64,000 nt of DNA from Laguncularia racemosa (Eukaryota > Streptophyta > Magnoliopsida > Myrtales > Combretaceae), in the NCBI GenBank assembly GCA_037954665.1, contig JBBMOL010000016.1, positions 496,001 through 560,000 of the forward strand. Direction: 5' to 3'. Positions within the stretch are counted from its first letter, which is position 1. Every line of letters starts with the position of its first letter. A model generated the notes under the pieces. The model made no database searches and had not been told where the DNA came from. It saw only the letters and a list, made by a program, of their open reading frames with translations. This document shows positions 47,888 to 59,802 of this stretch, piece by piece. Made by a program: the position numbers and the translations under genes.

Positions 47888-48603
47888 CTACAATACTCCT
47901 AATGTTTTAGCTACGCCAAAGTGTCCCATTAACCCTCCTCCATGAGACTCCCTCACTAGTAATTCTCTTAAGGAACAAATTGGAATGCACAGTTTACTAT
48001 CCCTAAACAAGAATCCTTCATGTTTATAAACTTTTCCATGCCCACTCTTCTCACAATACACATAATCCTCACAAAAATCTCGATCAGCAGCATATAACTC
48101 CTTAATGTGCTCAAAACCAAGTAGTCTAGAACTAAGAGTAGAGATAAGAGTATACCTTCTAGATAGTGCATCAGCAACGACATTCTCTTTACCTTGCTTG
48201 TAGTGGATAACATATGGAAATGTTTCGATGAACTCTACCCAACGAGCATGCCTTTTATTCAGCTTGTGTTTCCCCTTCAAGTACTTCAAGGATTCATGAT
48301 CAGTGTGGATCACGAACTCTTTCGGCCAAAGGTAATGTTGCCACGTCTCCAGAGCTCGAACCAATGCATATAGCTCCTTGTCGTAAGTAGGGTAATTCAA
48401 GGTTGCCCACTTAGCTTCTCGCTAAAGAATGCAATCGGTCTTCTCTCCTGCATAAGCACTGCTCCAATACCTAATCCTGAAGCATCACACTCAATTTCAA
48501 ACGTTTTAGCAAAGTTAGGTAAAGCAAGTAATGGCGCCTGAGTCAGATTATTTTTAAGCGTCTGAAAGGCCTTCTCTTGTTGCTCTCCCCAGCTGAACCC
48601 CAC
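47888..48603 (-). pseudogene. Z RNase H and start of integrase
   Basis: Frame 48603-48397 holds [16 protein letters not shown] (first Asp); after a frameshift 48400-47888 holds [15 protein letters not shown] (Glu), [12 protein letters not shown] (Asp) and VADALSRR (last Asp), so the RNase H catalytic set is complete. The same frame runs into the integrase zinc-binding domain ([12 protein letters not shown], the His pair). No second RNase H is present, unlike W, X and Y. Confidence 0.9.
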
Positions 48604-48619
48604 GTTCTTCTTAATTACC

Positions 48620-49558
48620 TCAGTAAGTGGTGCTGAAATCCTTCACAAATCTCCTGTAAAAACTCGCTAGTCCATGGAAACTCCGCACATTACTTACATT
48701 GGTTGGACTAGGCCATTCTTGGATCGCACGAACCTTTTCTTCGTCAACCTGTATTCCCTGTGCACTAACAACAAAACCAAGAAACACAAGTTTTTCTGTG
48801 CAAAAAGTGCACTTCTTGAGGTTAGCATATAATTGTTCCTTTCGAAGCACTTCTAAAACATCCCTCAAGTGAGACATATGATCTTCCAAACTCTTGCTGT
48901 AAATAAGAATATCATCAAAATAGACAACCATAAATTTTCTAATAAAAGTCCTCAAAACATAGTTCATAAGTCTCATAAAAGTACTAGGTGCATTAGTTAA
49001 ACCAAAAGGCATTACTAACCATTCATACAATCCATATTTTGTCTTAAATGCAGTTTTCCATTCATCACCTTCTTTCATTCTAATTTGGTGACATCCACTT
49101 TTCAAATCAATTTTGGAAAAGACACTAGACCCATGTAACTCATCTAACATGTCATCTAAGCGAGGAATGGGATGATGATACTTTACCGTAATGTTGTTGA
49201 TGGTGTAATAGTCAACACACATTCTCCATGTCCCATCCTTCTTAGGCACCAAAATCACAGGCACTACACATGGACTCATGCTCTCTCTCACGTACCCTTT
49301 CTCCATTAGCTCATCGACTTGCCTTTGGAGTTCCTTTGTCTCCTTCGGATTGCTCCTATAAGCTGGTTTGTTTGGAATCGATGCTCCGGGTACAAGATCA
49401 ATCCGGTGCTCAATACCACGAATAGGTAGTAATCCCTTTGGAATCTCTTCAGGGAAGACATCTCTAAAGTCCTGCACAAGAGACACAACCATACTAGGCA
49501 AGGAGTTAGATAGTTCGTTAGTAGTCAAACATGTTTCTTTAAAAACCAGCAACAACAT
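48620..49558 (-). pseudogene. Z reverse transcriptase
   Basis: A 312-residue open frame with the whole palm and fingers: [55 protein letters not shown], catalytic [28 protein letters not shown] and [17 protein letters not shown]. The canonical YRxIN and SGYHQ motifs appear as YYTIN and SGCHQ. It is almost intact; the C-terminal stop follows a frameshift into RNase H. Confidence 0.93.
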
Positions 49559-49667
49559 AGGTTACCTCATCACTAACGCTCTCCTTACTACACTCGTTCT
49601 TGCCACACAACTCTCCTTTTGCAAGGCTGCCCTCTCCTTTTCACTCACCACCAAAGTTGATCCCCCT

Positions 49668-50585
49668 TCAACTTGGCCTCTCACACTCTTTCCAGCCTTC
49701 CTCTCCTTTTTCCTTTTGATCTTGACTTTTATATTCCTTTTTCTTCTCATTGTCTTTTGCTCTCTCACTCTCACTCTGCCTTTCACTCACCTTAAGTTTT
49801 GCAAAAGACTGTTGTAGCTGCAACTGGTCCTCATACACTTGTTTGGGTGTTAACGGTTTAAGATTAAAGCTTTTCCCTTGGTGAACAAGCGTATACTTGT
49901 TAGAAAAGCCATCATGAACAACCTTCCTATCAAATTGCCATGGCCTCCCCAACAACACATGACATGCTTGCATTGGCACTACATCACATAACACCTCATC
50001 CTTATACCTTCCAATGCGAAAACCAATCAAGGCTTGCTTACTCACCTTAGTCTCACCACTATCATTCAACCACTGCAATTTATATGGACTAGGGTGTCTA
50101 ACAGTTTTGAGCCCCAGCCTCTCAACAATAAAATTGCTCACTACATTAGTGCAACTTCCTCCATCAATGATCAAACTACAAATGTGATCTCCTAGATAAC
50201 ATCTAGTATGAAATATATTCTCCCTTTGTACCTCCTCTTCTTCCTTCACCTGCACATTTAACACTCGCTTCACTACTGCCACTAGCCTTCCCATTGCAGG
50301 CTCCTCATCATCACTAGCATCCTCTAATGGAGGCATATCATCTTCTTCACTATCCCCCTCAGTTTCATACTCTCTATCATCACGCAAAATCATCACACGC
50401 CTATTTGGACATTGACTAGCAATATGGCCTCTACCTTGGCATTTAAAGCATCTAATGTCACGATTTCTAGAAGTAGAAGAATCAGGGTTACCTTGATTAC
50501 CAGGAGTAGAACCGCTTGCCTCAGCTCCCCTTTTGGTTTGGTGGGTAAAGGCTTTTCTTCTTTCTTCCATTGGTTGGTCTTCCAA
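49668..50585 (-). pseudogene. Z gag nucleocapsid and protease
   Basis: A 305-residue frame. Residues 46-59 form a CCHC zinc knuckle (RCFKCQGRGHIASQC). After an acidic stretch comes the protease: LIIDGGSCTNVVS (residues 138-150; D-G-G-S, a known variant in this group), PYKLQWLNDSGETKV, FRIGRYKDEVLCDVVPM and HVLLGRPWQFDR. The end is a Glu/Lys-rich linker. The link to RT is frameshifted near 49560-49670. Confidence 0.9.
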
Positions 50586-51478
50586 GTGGATGAACCATTA
50601 CCATGAGGAAACCGTGCATTACTACTACCTTTCCTCTTGTGCTGGTTCTCAACCTTTATAGCCATGTGAACCATATCCTCCAATTCTACATAATGCTGCA
50701 ATTAAACCACATTTTGGATTTCTCTATTCAACCCAGCAAGAAACCTAGCCATTGTAGCCTCTCTATCCTCCTCTACATTTGCCCTAATCATAGTGACTTC
50801 CATCTCCTTGAAATATTCATCTACACTTCGGCTTCCCTGCCTTAGAGTTTGCAACTTGTTGTGCAATTCACGATAGTAATACGCAGGCACAAACCGCTTC
50901 TTCATCACTCTTTTCATCTCTTCCCAAGACTCAATAGGTGGCTCGCCACTCCTTCTCTTATTCAACATTAGTTAATCCCACCACACTAGAGCATAATCCG
51001 AAAATTCAATGGCAGCAAGTTTTACCTTCTTTCTCCCACTATAGTTGTGACAATCAAATACCATCTCTACCTTCTTCTCCCACTCTAAGTACGCCTCGGG
51101 ATCATTCTTCCCTTGGAAAGGAGGAATCTTCATCTTTATGCTACTCAATTGATCATCCTCTCTATTCCTATCTCCTCTATCTTCCCAATCTCTAGTTCCT
51201 CTATTCCGACCACTATATCCTCTATAACTCCCAACAGAAGGCTCATCAAAGTCATCATCCGTCATTTCATCTCCACCCCTCGGTACTCTCTTGGAACGAC
51301 TCTCCCGCTTACGCCCTTGGAATACATTTGTGGATTGCTCTAATCTTTGCTCTACCGTCTCATGAATTTGTTCCATTCCCTCTTGGAATATCCTCTTCAT
51401 TTCACCCCTCAACGCCTCAATTACTAACCTAGCATCAAACCTTCCCCTCTCACCTTCAGGAGAATGTTGTCTCGACAT
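50393..51478 (-). pseudogene. Z gag capsid region
   Basis: It starts at ATG 51478 (MSRQHSPEGER) about 500 bases after the primer site. An Arg/Asp-rich N-terminus leads to MKIPPFQGKNDPEAYLEWEKKVE, ALVWWD and SWEEMKRVMKKRFVP...YYRELHNKLQTL, the usual retrotransposon gag. Two in-frame TAA stops (about 50972 and 50702) and one frameshift near 50530 break it. Confidence 0.88.
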
Positions 51479-51977
51479 AGTCCCTGCAGAAAAGATTAGT
51501 ACTAACACAAATATATATATAATTAAACCTCACGATACACTCCCTTACATGTTTCGCTTAAATGATGATATCACACAGTCACTCGTGTATTCTCACAAAT
51601 AATGATGATATCAACTCGCCAATTTCCTCGTCTCAATTCTCTTGGAACTAACCCGAACTACACCAATTTCCTTCCGTAGAATTCAAAACAACTCTAGGGT
51701 TCGTAAATTTTTTCTCTATTATTCTATCCGATTTTTTTTTTTTGTCTCTGTTTTTGCTTTTGATCACGTTTTTCTTTTCTTTTCTTTTCTCTTCTTTTTT
51801 TTTGTCGTGATTTTTACTCGTGATTTTTTTTTTAACAATCGCCTAGTCTATATTACACTATCAAAAGACAATCAATACTACGAAATTGAATATGATAATT
51901 GATATGAACGATTGGAGTTAGGGTTTTTTTTTTTATATTACCTTCCTCAACCGAACTTGATGTTTTGACAAACCTAA

Positions 51978-51989
51978 GCTCTGATATCA
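51978..51989 (-). other. Z primer binding site (tRNA-Met type)
   Basis: TGATATCAGAGC on the minus strand, 3 nt inside the 5' LTR; one base differs from TGGTATCAGAGC. The leader from here to the gag ATG at 51478 is about 490 bases, rich in A and T runs, with no gene. Confidence 0.8.
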
Positions 51990-51992
51990 AAC

Positions 51993-52825
51993 TGATACGA
52001 ACCACGCCAACCCGTGACGAAACCCAATACCAATACGTTCAGAATTCGTTGCCTAAGACGCCTAAACACCTAAAGTGGAAACCGCGACCCGTTGTCTATA
52101 AGCGAGACAAGAACCTTGGTATAAAATGAAGACGCCATAATCAGGATGAAAGACCGATTAATAAGTCGGGATGAACGCCACGGAAATTAATCCGATAAGT
52201 TCGATTTAGTTCTTGAAGAACCAAGAGAGGTGCCTCTCAAAAGTGTTTAATGTTCAAAGATGTATATTCTATGTTATGTCTATTCTAAACCCTAGGAGCT
52301 TTTATACTAGGGTTACAATTCGTGAAAATACAAGCCCAAAACGACGTAGCTTAGATAAGTTGCGTAAAAAAAAACACAAGACAGAACAATAAAGGCCGGC
52401 GGTGTAGCCATGAAGGCCGGCGGCGTTGGATTGAAGGCCGGCGGCCTTGAAGAGATACACGGTCGTGTACTTCTAGACGTGTATCTTTCTATGGATTTTC
52501 TTGACTCCATACACGGCCGTGCCTTATAGCCGTGTGTCTAGCCGTGTATGATTCTGTGCAATCTTGGAATTCCTACACGGCCGTGCCTTGAAAGTACACG
52601 CCCTCTTCAACCCGTGTTCGGTGTGACTTGTATAAGAGCAAGGGTCTTCCCATGGTTGTTCCAATCCGTTCCAACTTCATGATTGCTCCAATCCTTTCCG
52701 GCTTCATGGACATCCTTTATCAACCCATTAAGTGCTTCCTTGAGTCGTTTCGCTCGACTTCTTATAATCGGTCCAGGCGGCACTTCAAGAGTATCCACAT
52801 TCCTTCTTCCGGCTTGACTCTCATC
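51993..52825 (-). repeat. Z 5' LTR
   Basis: 833 bp, TATA box TATAAAAG (minus) at 52306-52299. Three GGCCGGCGG units at 52394, 52415 and 52436, 21 bp apart; intact CACGGCCGTG palindromes at 52512-52521 and 52576-52585 and a variant at 52458-52467. The coding tail of pol reads open here from 52825 to 52607. Confidence 0.92.
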
Positions 52826-52922
52826 ATGGATCTCATCATTAGAGAATTCGAAAGCATGGTTCTCCATCTTCAGTTTTGTAAAATTTCAGTTTTTTTTTTT
52901 TTTGTATGTAATCTGTAGTAAA

Positions 52923-54444
52923 ATGGAGAACCCAACCAAAAGGCCGGTCATAGTATATCAATGAGATCCACATAGAACAAGTATGCTTATCCCATAGAAA
53001 CCTTGCATAGGTAGTTTGATACATTCAGTCAAGAACATTAGGATTGTATTAAGTAGAAGATCGGCCCTGTGATGTCTCTAATGAAGGTATAACTTAAGTA
53101 GGATCTAATCAAAGCTATAGCCCATTTTTTAGATCCTGAGTCATCATTGTTCGATTTTTGGCCTTATAAGTTGGCACCTACCTTGGAGGAGTATACTTAA
53201 TTACTCAACGCCCCTGTTATGGAAAATGGAATAGTGACCCCAAACTTGGAAGCCCAACCAGTGAACATGTTCTATCACTTGTTAAGGGTTAAGAAAAGTG
53301 AAATTGCCGAAGCACTGATGGAATGTAAAGACAAGTGTATCCAATTTTCTACTTTGGGTAGTTGGTACGCATACTCATCGGCATATCTTGATAGGCAAGA
53401 CATTTTCTGTGAGGATATGATGATTGGTAAAGGAACCGCATCAATGCATTCATACTAGCAGCATTTGCAACCATCATTTTTCCCACAAGGGTGATCTAAT
53501 GTCCATTTCAAGGTGGCTGATTTAGTCTCCTTGTTTTAATAGGTAAGTCCTATGTCCTAGTGATATTAGTAGAACAAATCTAGTCCTTGAATTTTGTGAA
53601 GCGACAAGGTCACAGCTGGTTCAAAGGAGGGTCTACCTTATTAATAGTATGGTTTGTTAGTCACATCAACGCATTTGGAGCAGATCTGATAAGGGGATCC
53701 TTAACTCCACAAACAAACATAGTGGATAACTTCTCTACATAGGTTAAGTTACCTAGTGATGCATCTACTTAGCAATGGTACAAGCTACTCAAGATGATCG
53801 AATTAGGAGACATTGCATGGATGGTTAGATGGAATCATTGAACTAAGGCCATACACGAATGTGAGGAGTATCTAGGAGTACCTCTAATTGGTATTATGGG
53901 TTGTACTGGTTACTTCCCAGCTCAAGTTGTCAGATAATTGAACCCCTTGCAAGACATTACCTACATAAGGTCATTAGAATAGGTAACCCTTAACTATCAA
54001 GATGCTAACATACCACTAGCAACCAAGATCGCCCACCTTAATAGTATCAAAGAATTGTAAGAGCATAAGGAAGCAAAGAAAATAGTAAACCTAGGTAATC
54101 TCGAGGGGAGGATTGGGGCCTATAGGGTTACTTGAGAATTCATCTGTGACTTCATGAAAAACACCGATCAGATACAATACAAGTCTCCTAATGTCTTTAA
54201 GCATGAGCTAAAATTGCAGAATCCAACACTAGAAAAGGAGGGGTATAGAGCCACCATACGAGTGAAGGTAGAAGTCCTACACCAAAAATGGAGGAAGACT
54301 GCAGACTATTGGAAGAAGAAGCATGGACAATCCCAAAAGGTTATTCAGTACTTAAGGGACCAATTGAAGGAAAAAGATGAACAATCTAACAACTTACAAA
54401 GGAAACTGAAACAGTTTGACCAAGCCAGTATAGGAAGAAAATAG
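52923..54444 (+). pseudogene. Y extra ORF upstream of gag (plant mobile domain-like)
   Basis: Starts at ATG 52923 (MENPTKRPVIVYQ). It carries FDFWPYKLAPTLEEYT (about 53150-53200), then frame 53219-53458, a middle block with PLIGIMGCTGYFPAQVVRQL (about 53880-53940), and a C-terminal frame 54154-54444 that is Lys/Glu/Gln-rich and predicted by eye to be a coiled coil. X has the same order. Function unknown; the domain also occurs in host genes and other transposons. Confidence 0.6.
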
Positions 54445-54803
54445 TAGCGGTAGTAAAGAGCAGTTTACTAGTTTACTTTCTTTTCAAGATAGGTTTTAAG
54501 TCACGTATTTATTTGAACATTAATAAGAGATTGCAATTTCACGAGCCAAGATACATGCTAAATTACTATTCAATTGTGATCTATTACTGTATTTATTCAT
54601 CATTATCATCCTTACACAAAATAATAACAAAAAGAAAATAAGAAAAGGGATATATATGTATAAATAAAAAAAAGGGGGCAAAGAGACGAAATCTTTGATT
54701 TAAAGAACTCTAACAAATTTAGATCATGTTACAAATCTCAAAGATAGCTCCTAAGTAAGTAGGCCTTCTCAGAAGCCCAATTATCACTCTCTCAAGAGCT
54801 AGA
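54445..54803 (+). other. Y spacer between extra ORF and gag
   Basis: AT-rich and noncoding; its last 90 bases resemble the sequence before gag in X (AAGATAGC...CTAA, AGAGCTAGA before the ATG). Confidence 0.5.
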
Positions 54804-56590
54804 ATGGCTGAAAACATCGGTAATGGCAACCTAGATTAGAGAATTACGGCTCTCAAATAGATTATGCTACAACTAACGTAGCAAATGCAGACTCTGACAT
54901 ACACCATCAATCAAATCCATACTAACAAAGTAGTACAAGCAAATCATATCGAACCTCAGCAAACCTTCAATTCGAACCTTGGGGATGAATTAGGGAATGA
55001 TGGTGGTGAAAGTTTGAGGAAAAACAGCGAGATATGGAAAAGAAGCTACTCTAAAAATTCCAAGAGAAGGTGAGAGTCTTTAAGGGAACTAATGGATTCG
55101 AGTAGACTAACCCAGTTAATCTACCCGTTTATGAAGATGAGGAATTCCTTGATAAGTTTAAGATCCCGAATTTTGAAAAGCATGACAGTACCAGCTACCT
55201 AAAACTTCATGCTAGGCTCTATATCATAAAGATGGCTAAATATACCAGGTATGAGTGGTTGATGGTGCAGACCTTTTAGGATAGTTTAACTAAGCCAGCT
55301 CTAGCATGGTATACCTAACTGGACTTGAATGAGATAAATACGTAGGATAAATTAGTAGGATTTTTTTTTATAACCAGTACAAGTTTAATGTTAAATTAGC
55401 TCCATCCATTTAGGATTTGATTAACATGAGGAGGAAGAGCAATGAGTCTTTTAGAGAATATGCACAACATGGAGGGGAGTGGCTGCCAGGATAGCCACCC
55501 CCTTACTAGAGGAGGATTTTACTTACATGTTCATTAACACTTTAGGCAAGCCTTACTACCAACATTTAATGGGGCATGCTGCCGTAAGTTTTGCCAAGAT
55601 AGTAGAGGCCGATGTCACATCGAGAATGTAATCTCCTCCAAAAGACTCCCCATTCTGAAAGAGGGGGAAAAGAAAGTCATACACCCAAGGTCAGTTAGTA
55701 AGGGGCAGGAAGCAATTGTCGGTATAGTAGTAATAGGAGATCATTCCAAGTTAATGCTACAAGTAATCATCTAAACAAATCAAAATACCTTGGAGCAAAG
55801 CCTAAACTGACACTAACAAAGGAGAAAGTTCACTAGAATCCCTATCTCTCTGAGTCAGGTTCTTCAACATCTTCGAAATGAGAATCTATTGAATTTTGGG
55901 GTACATTTTGATAACTATAGGCCCAAGGATTACAACCCTAACCTTCGTTGTGAGTATCACTTGGGGAAAGAGGCACTCTATAGATAACTGTTGGAGGTTG
56001 AGAAACAAGATACAAGACGTTATAGGTACTAAACTGGTTCAGTTGGATTTTGTAGAAGCTCCAACACCTAATGTCAATAGTAATCCCTTGCCAAGGTACA
56101 AGGCCTCCATCAATGTGATCATCGCTAAAGAAGATGGGCTAGGGATAGATTTAGATGAGTTCCCCATCACAGTAGAATAGATAGCATGGAACTTAAAGCA
56201 AAAAGGTTAACTACAAGATATAAGAAACCTTAGGGACCATACCACCAAAATTAGACCTGCAATTTACCAATTATTCAAAGAAAGGAAGGTGAAGAAAGAG
56301 GGTATTCATGCCATGATGAACCCCGAGCCCATGAAGAATCATACACAAAAGGAGTTGAGATGGAGGCATTTAGCAAGTGATCCCATCATCAACATGTTAG
56401 GAGAACCATTCGAAACATTTGAATACTTGGTAGACTATTCATTTGTGCCAAGAGTGTATGCAAATGCACCACCTACGAAATGGGGAGCGGAATTCGAAGA
56501 AGAAGATAACCCTAAGGGTCAGGAAGGGAAATCTGACCAAATGGTAAGTATGGTGGGAATCGACCCCAAGTCCTTCACCTTTGAATGACC
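54804..56590 (+). pseudogene. Y gag
   Basis: Starts at ATG 54804 (MAENIGNGN). Capsid: EEFLDKFKIPNF, TSYLKLHARLYIIKMAKY (about 55140-55250), then ESFREYAQ. A zinc-binding-like segment near 55950-56000 is split by a frameshift: CEYH in one frame and RHSIDNCWRLRNKIQDVI in the next. The C-terminal frame 56289-56588 ends WGAEFEEEDNPKGQ. Roughly ten breaks. Confidence 0.7.
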
Positions 56591-56639
56591 CAAAAAGGAA
56601 TAGGGGATAGCCACCATTCAGCCTAAGAAGTTTGTGTTC

Positions 56640-57894
56640 AACATCCCAGTGTCGCTAGAGAATTATAAAGCTACACCGCTAAATTACTAAACTATAAATC
56701 AAACTACGAAGGCACCCCCGATGATAGGAAAACTGACCTGCTCAAGAAGGATATATGATTCAGTTGAGGAAGTTAAGAGGAAGGCTGCTACAGAGCTATC
56801 CCTTAAGGAAGCCCTAAAGCCTGATGATAGAGGGGAGGTAAAAGATCAAAACCCCCTTAGGAAAATCATAAAGGCCAACAAATACAGGATCATAAATCAA
56901 CTGGCTAAGGTCCCTGCTCAAGTCTCCTTAATAGGCATTCTTTTATCCTCCAATTTGCACCATGAAGCACTCGTGAAATTGCTTCAAGAAGTCAAGGTCC
57001 CTGAAGGTATTGCAGCTAAAAATTAGGCTTAGTGATCAATTCTATCCTCGTGGAAAACCAAATAACCTTTTCGCCAGAAGAGTTGAGAGAAGAAGGTGAC
57101 CAACACACTAAGTCATTATTGATTATAATTAAGTGTGGAGATATGGTGGTAGCCCGAGTACTAATCAACAACGGTTCATCTTTGAATGTGTGTCCATTAT
57201 CTACGCTAAATTTGTTGGGGGTAGACACATCAGAAATGAAGCTAAGCTCAATTACAATGCGCACCTTCGATGGGTCCAAAAGAGAGATACTAGGGGAGGT
57301 TGAATTACAAATTGAAAAATTGGTCCACAAAGGTTCATGATTCCTTTCTAGGTGCTAAACATACCGAGGTCTTTCAACTTGCTGCTAGGGAGACCTTAGA
57401 TACACTCGGTTGGAGTCCGTACCATCTAGCTTACACTGAAAAGTCAAGTTTGTGGCTAATGGCCAGGTTGTGACAATGTTAGGGGAACAAGACAATGCCA
57501 TATATAAAGAAATTGCCATCTCATATATTAGGAGCGAAGAGATGGAAGAACCAGGATTGTAGCTTTTTGATCTTGTATGTGTAAAAACAGACGAAAAGCC
57601 ACTCTCAGTTCCGCAATAGATCAGTACATTCGGTTCAGGGTATAAGCCGACTCATCAAGAGATTAAGGAGACAAGGTGGAAGATGAAGAAGAAGAGAGGC
57701 GAGGAGTTATATCATGTTTAGCTAAGGTTTCCAAACATCAGTAACACATTTCCAACACCAGCCTACACCCAACAATCCGGATTCCCTGAGCTAATTGATT
57801 TATTTAGCCGGCAGTACATCGTCAACACAACAGAATATGACCTCAACAAAGGCCAATTGGACAAGTGGTTCTTAGTCCCAATTAAGGACAATAG
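56640..57894 (+). pseudogene. Y protease and linker
   Basis: The frame 56721-57026 has the domain that precedes the Tat protease (QLAKVPAQVSLIGILLSS). Frame 57032-57340 has the active site VARVLINNGSSLNVCPLSTL, with Asn (AAC, 57167-57169) in place of the catalytic Asp, then TFDGSKREILGEVEL and, after a shift, the LLLGRP equivalent near 57390. The linker is open again at 57700-57894 (FPNISNTFPTPAYTQQ, ending PIKDNR). Confidence 0.72.
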
Positions 57895-58081
57895 GTCCCT
57901 TTAGACTAGAGATAGGGTCATAAGAAGCATCTAATTCTTTTTTAATATTTTAGTATGATTTAGTTTAACATGATAGACGATAAATATTCCTCTCACCATG
58001 AATAAAGACTTGAATTTCTTTTTCTCTTCTTGAATTTTTCTCTTCCACTTATTCGTTTTTCTATTCACTGTTATTTCTCAT
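57895..58081 (+). other. Y intron-like segment between protease and RT
   Basis: 187 bp, T-rich, starting GGTCCC after ATAG and ending CTTATTCG...TTTCTCAT at the place where X has TTTTATCTAG. The acceptor AG appears mutated to AT in Y. It has stops in all three frames, and coding similarity with X resumes right after it. Confidence 0.5.
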
Positions 58082-59200
58082 ATCTAATGAAATCGATGAA
58101 AACAGAGGGTATCTCGCGCCCGTAAATGATGAAAATACCAATATCACTTTCGACCCTACTGAGTTAGTCATCGGAGGTGATATTGAAAATTCGAATGAGA
58201 TTCGGGAGAGTTAGCATCGATTTGAGCAAGGCAAAGATATCATTGATGAACTAGTCATTGAGGTAAACTTGGGAATGGATGAAAACCTTAGGAACCTTAA
58301 GGTCGGAAAACAGTTTGTCAAAAGAACACAGAAGGGAACTTTTATAATTGTTGTCTAAATGTCTAGACGTGTTCGCATGGTCATACAAGGATATGTCGGG
58401 GTTTGATCCTTCGATAGTGGTTCACAAACTACCCACCAAAGTTAACTTCAGACTAAGGCAACAAAAGCTTAGGAGGTTTCAGCTCGACATTTTGTTGAAA
58501 ATCAAAGAAGAAGTGAAGAAATTGTTGGAGGTTAGGTTCATTGAGGTATCAGATTATCCAAAGTGGGTGGCTAATGTAGTGCCTATCCTTAAGAAAAATA
58601 GGAAAATTTAGGTTTGTGTTGATTTCAGAGACTTGAACCAAGTAACACCAAAAGATGATTTCCCGTTACCACACATCAATGTCTTAGTAGATAATACCAT
58701 TGGAAATCACCTTTTCTCTTTCATGGATGGATTTTCGGAGTATAACTAGATTAAGATGTTGGAAGAGGAAAGACTAAAATAACGTTCATTACTACATGGG
58801 GAACATTTTGCTATAAAGTTATGCCTTTTGGTTTAAAGAATGCAGGAGTAACGTATCAACAAGCTATGGTAGCACTGTTCCATGACATGATACATAAAGA
58901 AGTAGAGGTATACTTCGACAACATGATCTATAAGTCCAAGGAAAGGGAAGATCATGCGGAAGTCCTCAGGAAGTTGTTTGAAAAGCTTAGAAAATTTCAA
59001 TTGAAGCTGAATTATGAAAAGTGCACATTCAGAGTAACATTAAGGAAACTCCTAAGGTTTGTTCTCGGTAGGAAGGGTACCAAAGTAGACCTAAAAAAGG
59101 TAAAGGCAATTGTTGAAATGCCAGCCCCACGAACCCTTAAAGAGGTAAGGGGTCTATTAGGAAGGTTAAACTACATAACCGGGTTTATATCTCAGCTCAC
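58082..59200 (+). pseudogene. Y reverse transcriptase
   Basis: Linker with acidic stretch, then frame 58348-58611 (VFAWSYKDMSGFDPSIVVHKL, VEVKKLL region, YPKWVANVVPILKK), a stop in the VCVDFRDLN region at 58608, and frame 58821-59465 with MPFGLKNAGVTYQQAM. The catalytic motif reads YFDN (58911-58922) instead of YVDD, so the second Asp is lost. Then NYEKCTFRVT, RGLLGRLNYITGFI. Confidence 0.8.
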
Positions 59201-59780
59201 TGATAAGTGTCGTCCCTTATTCAAGCATCTGAAAAAGAATGCTAAGATGAAATGGGATGCAAAATGGGAGGAAGCTTTCTTTGAAATAAAAAGGTATTTA
59301 ACGAATCCTCCAATTTTAATAGTTCCTACCCTTGGGAGGCCTTTATTCTTGTATTTAACCGTACTCCCAAAGTCCATAGGTTGTATACTGGGGCAAAAAG
59401 ATGAGATCAAAGGAAAGGAGAACCCCATATATTATCTAAGCAAGAAGTTCACTAAAGGAGAATAGAGATACTTAGAGGTCGAAAGGACTTGCTATGCTTT
59501 GGTATAGGTAATGCATTGGCTTCAACAATACACCTTGTATTACTCGATCGAGTTATTGACCAAACATGATCCACTATAGTATCTGGCAGAAAAACTAACA
59601 TTGGTGGGAAGAATCTCCAAATGGCAAATGTTACTTTCAAAGTTCGATATTACTTATGTAAATCAAAACTTGGTAAAAGGATAGGTTTTGGTAGACCAAT
59701 AAGCCGAATATCTAAGGAAAGATACATCGGAAGTCTTAGAAACTCAATTTCCAGATGAAGGGATTATAACCACCATTAAT
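59200..59780 (+). pseudogene. Y first RNase H
   Basis: CRPLFKHLKKNAKMKWDAKWEEAF, RPLFLYLTVLPKSIGCILGQ and YYLSKKFTKGE up to 59465, then past a stop RYLEVERTCYALV and, near 59690, the end of the domain with decayed Asp motif. The first catalytic Asp position (usually YLxxSxxAIGxVL) is not Asp in this family. Confidence 0.7.
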
Positions 59781-59802
59781 GAAGGGTCAGGAGGCCACTA
59801 GT

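Larger units (their letters stand above)
46106..52825 (-). mobile_element. Z: chromovirus-type Ty3/gypsy retrotransposon
   Basis: A 6.7-kb minus-strand element with LTRs about 96% alike by eye, a tRNA-Met-type primer site and a strong polypurine tract. All domains are present in order: gag with CCHC knuckle, protease, reverse transcriptase, RNase H, integrase and a C-terminal tail that enters the LTR. The RT signature ([19 protein letters not shown]) fits the CRM/Reina group of chromoviruses; I cannot fix the lineage. A few stops and about five frameshifts disable it. The flanks, TTAGA and TGGAT, do not form a TSD. Confidence 0.9.

Noticed and set aside
49368..49817. 149-codon plus-strand frame
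   Set aside because: Antisense of Z RT and linker; no domain.
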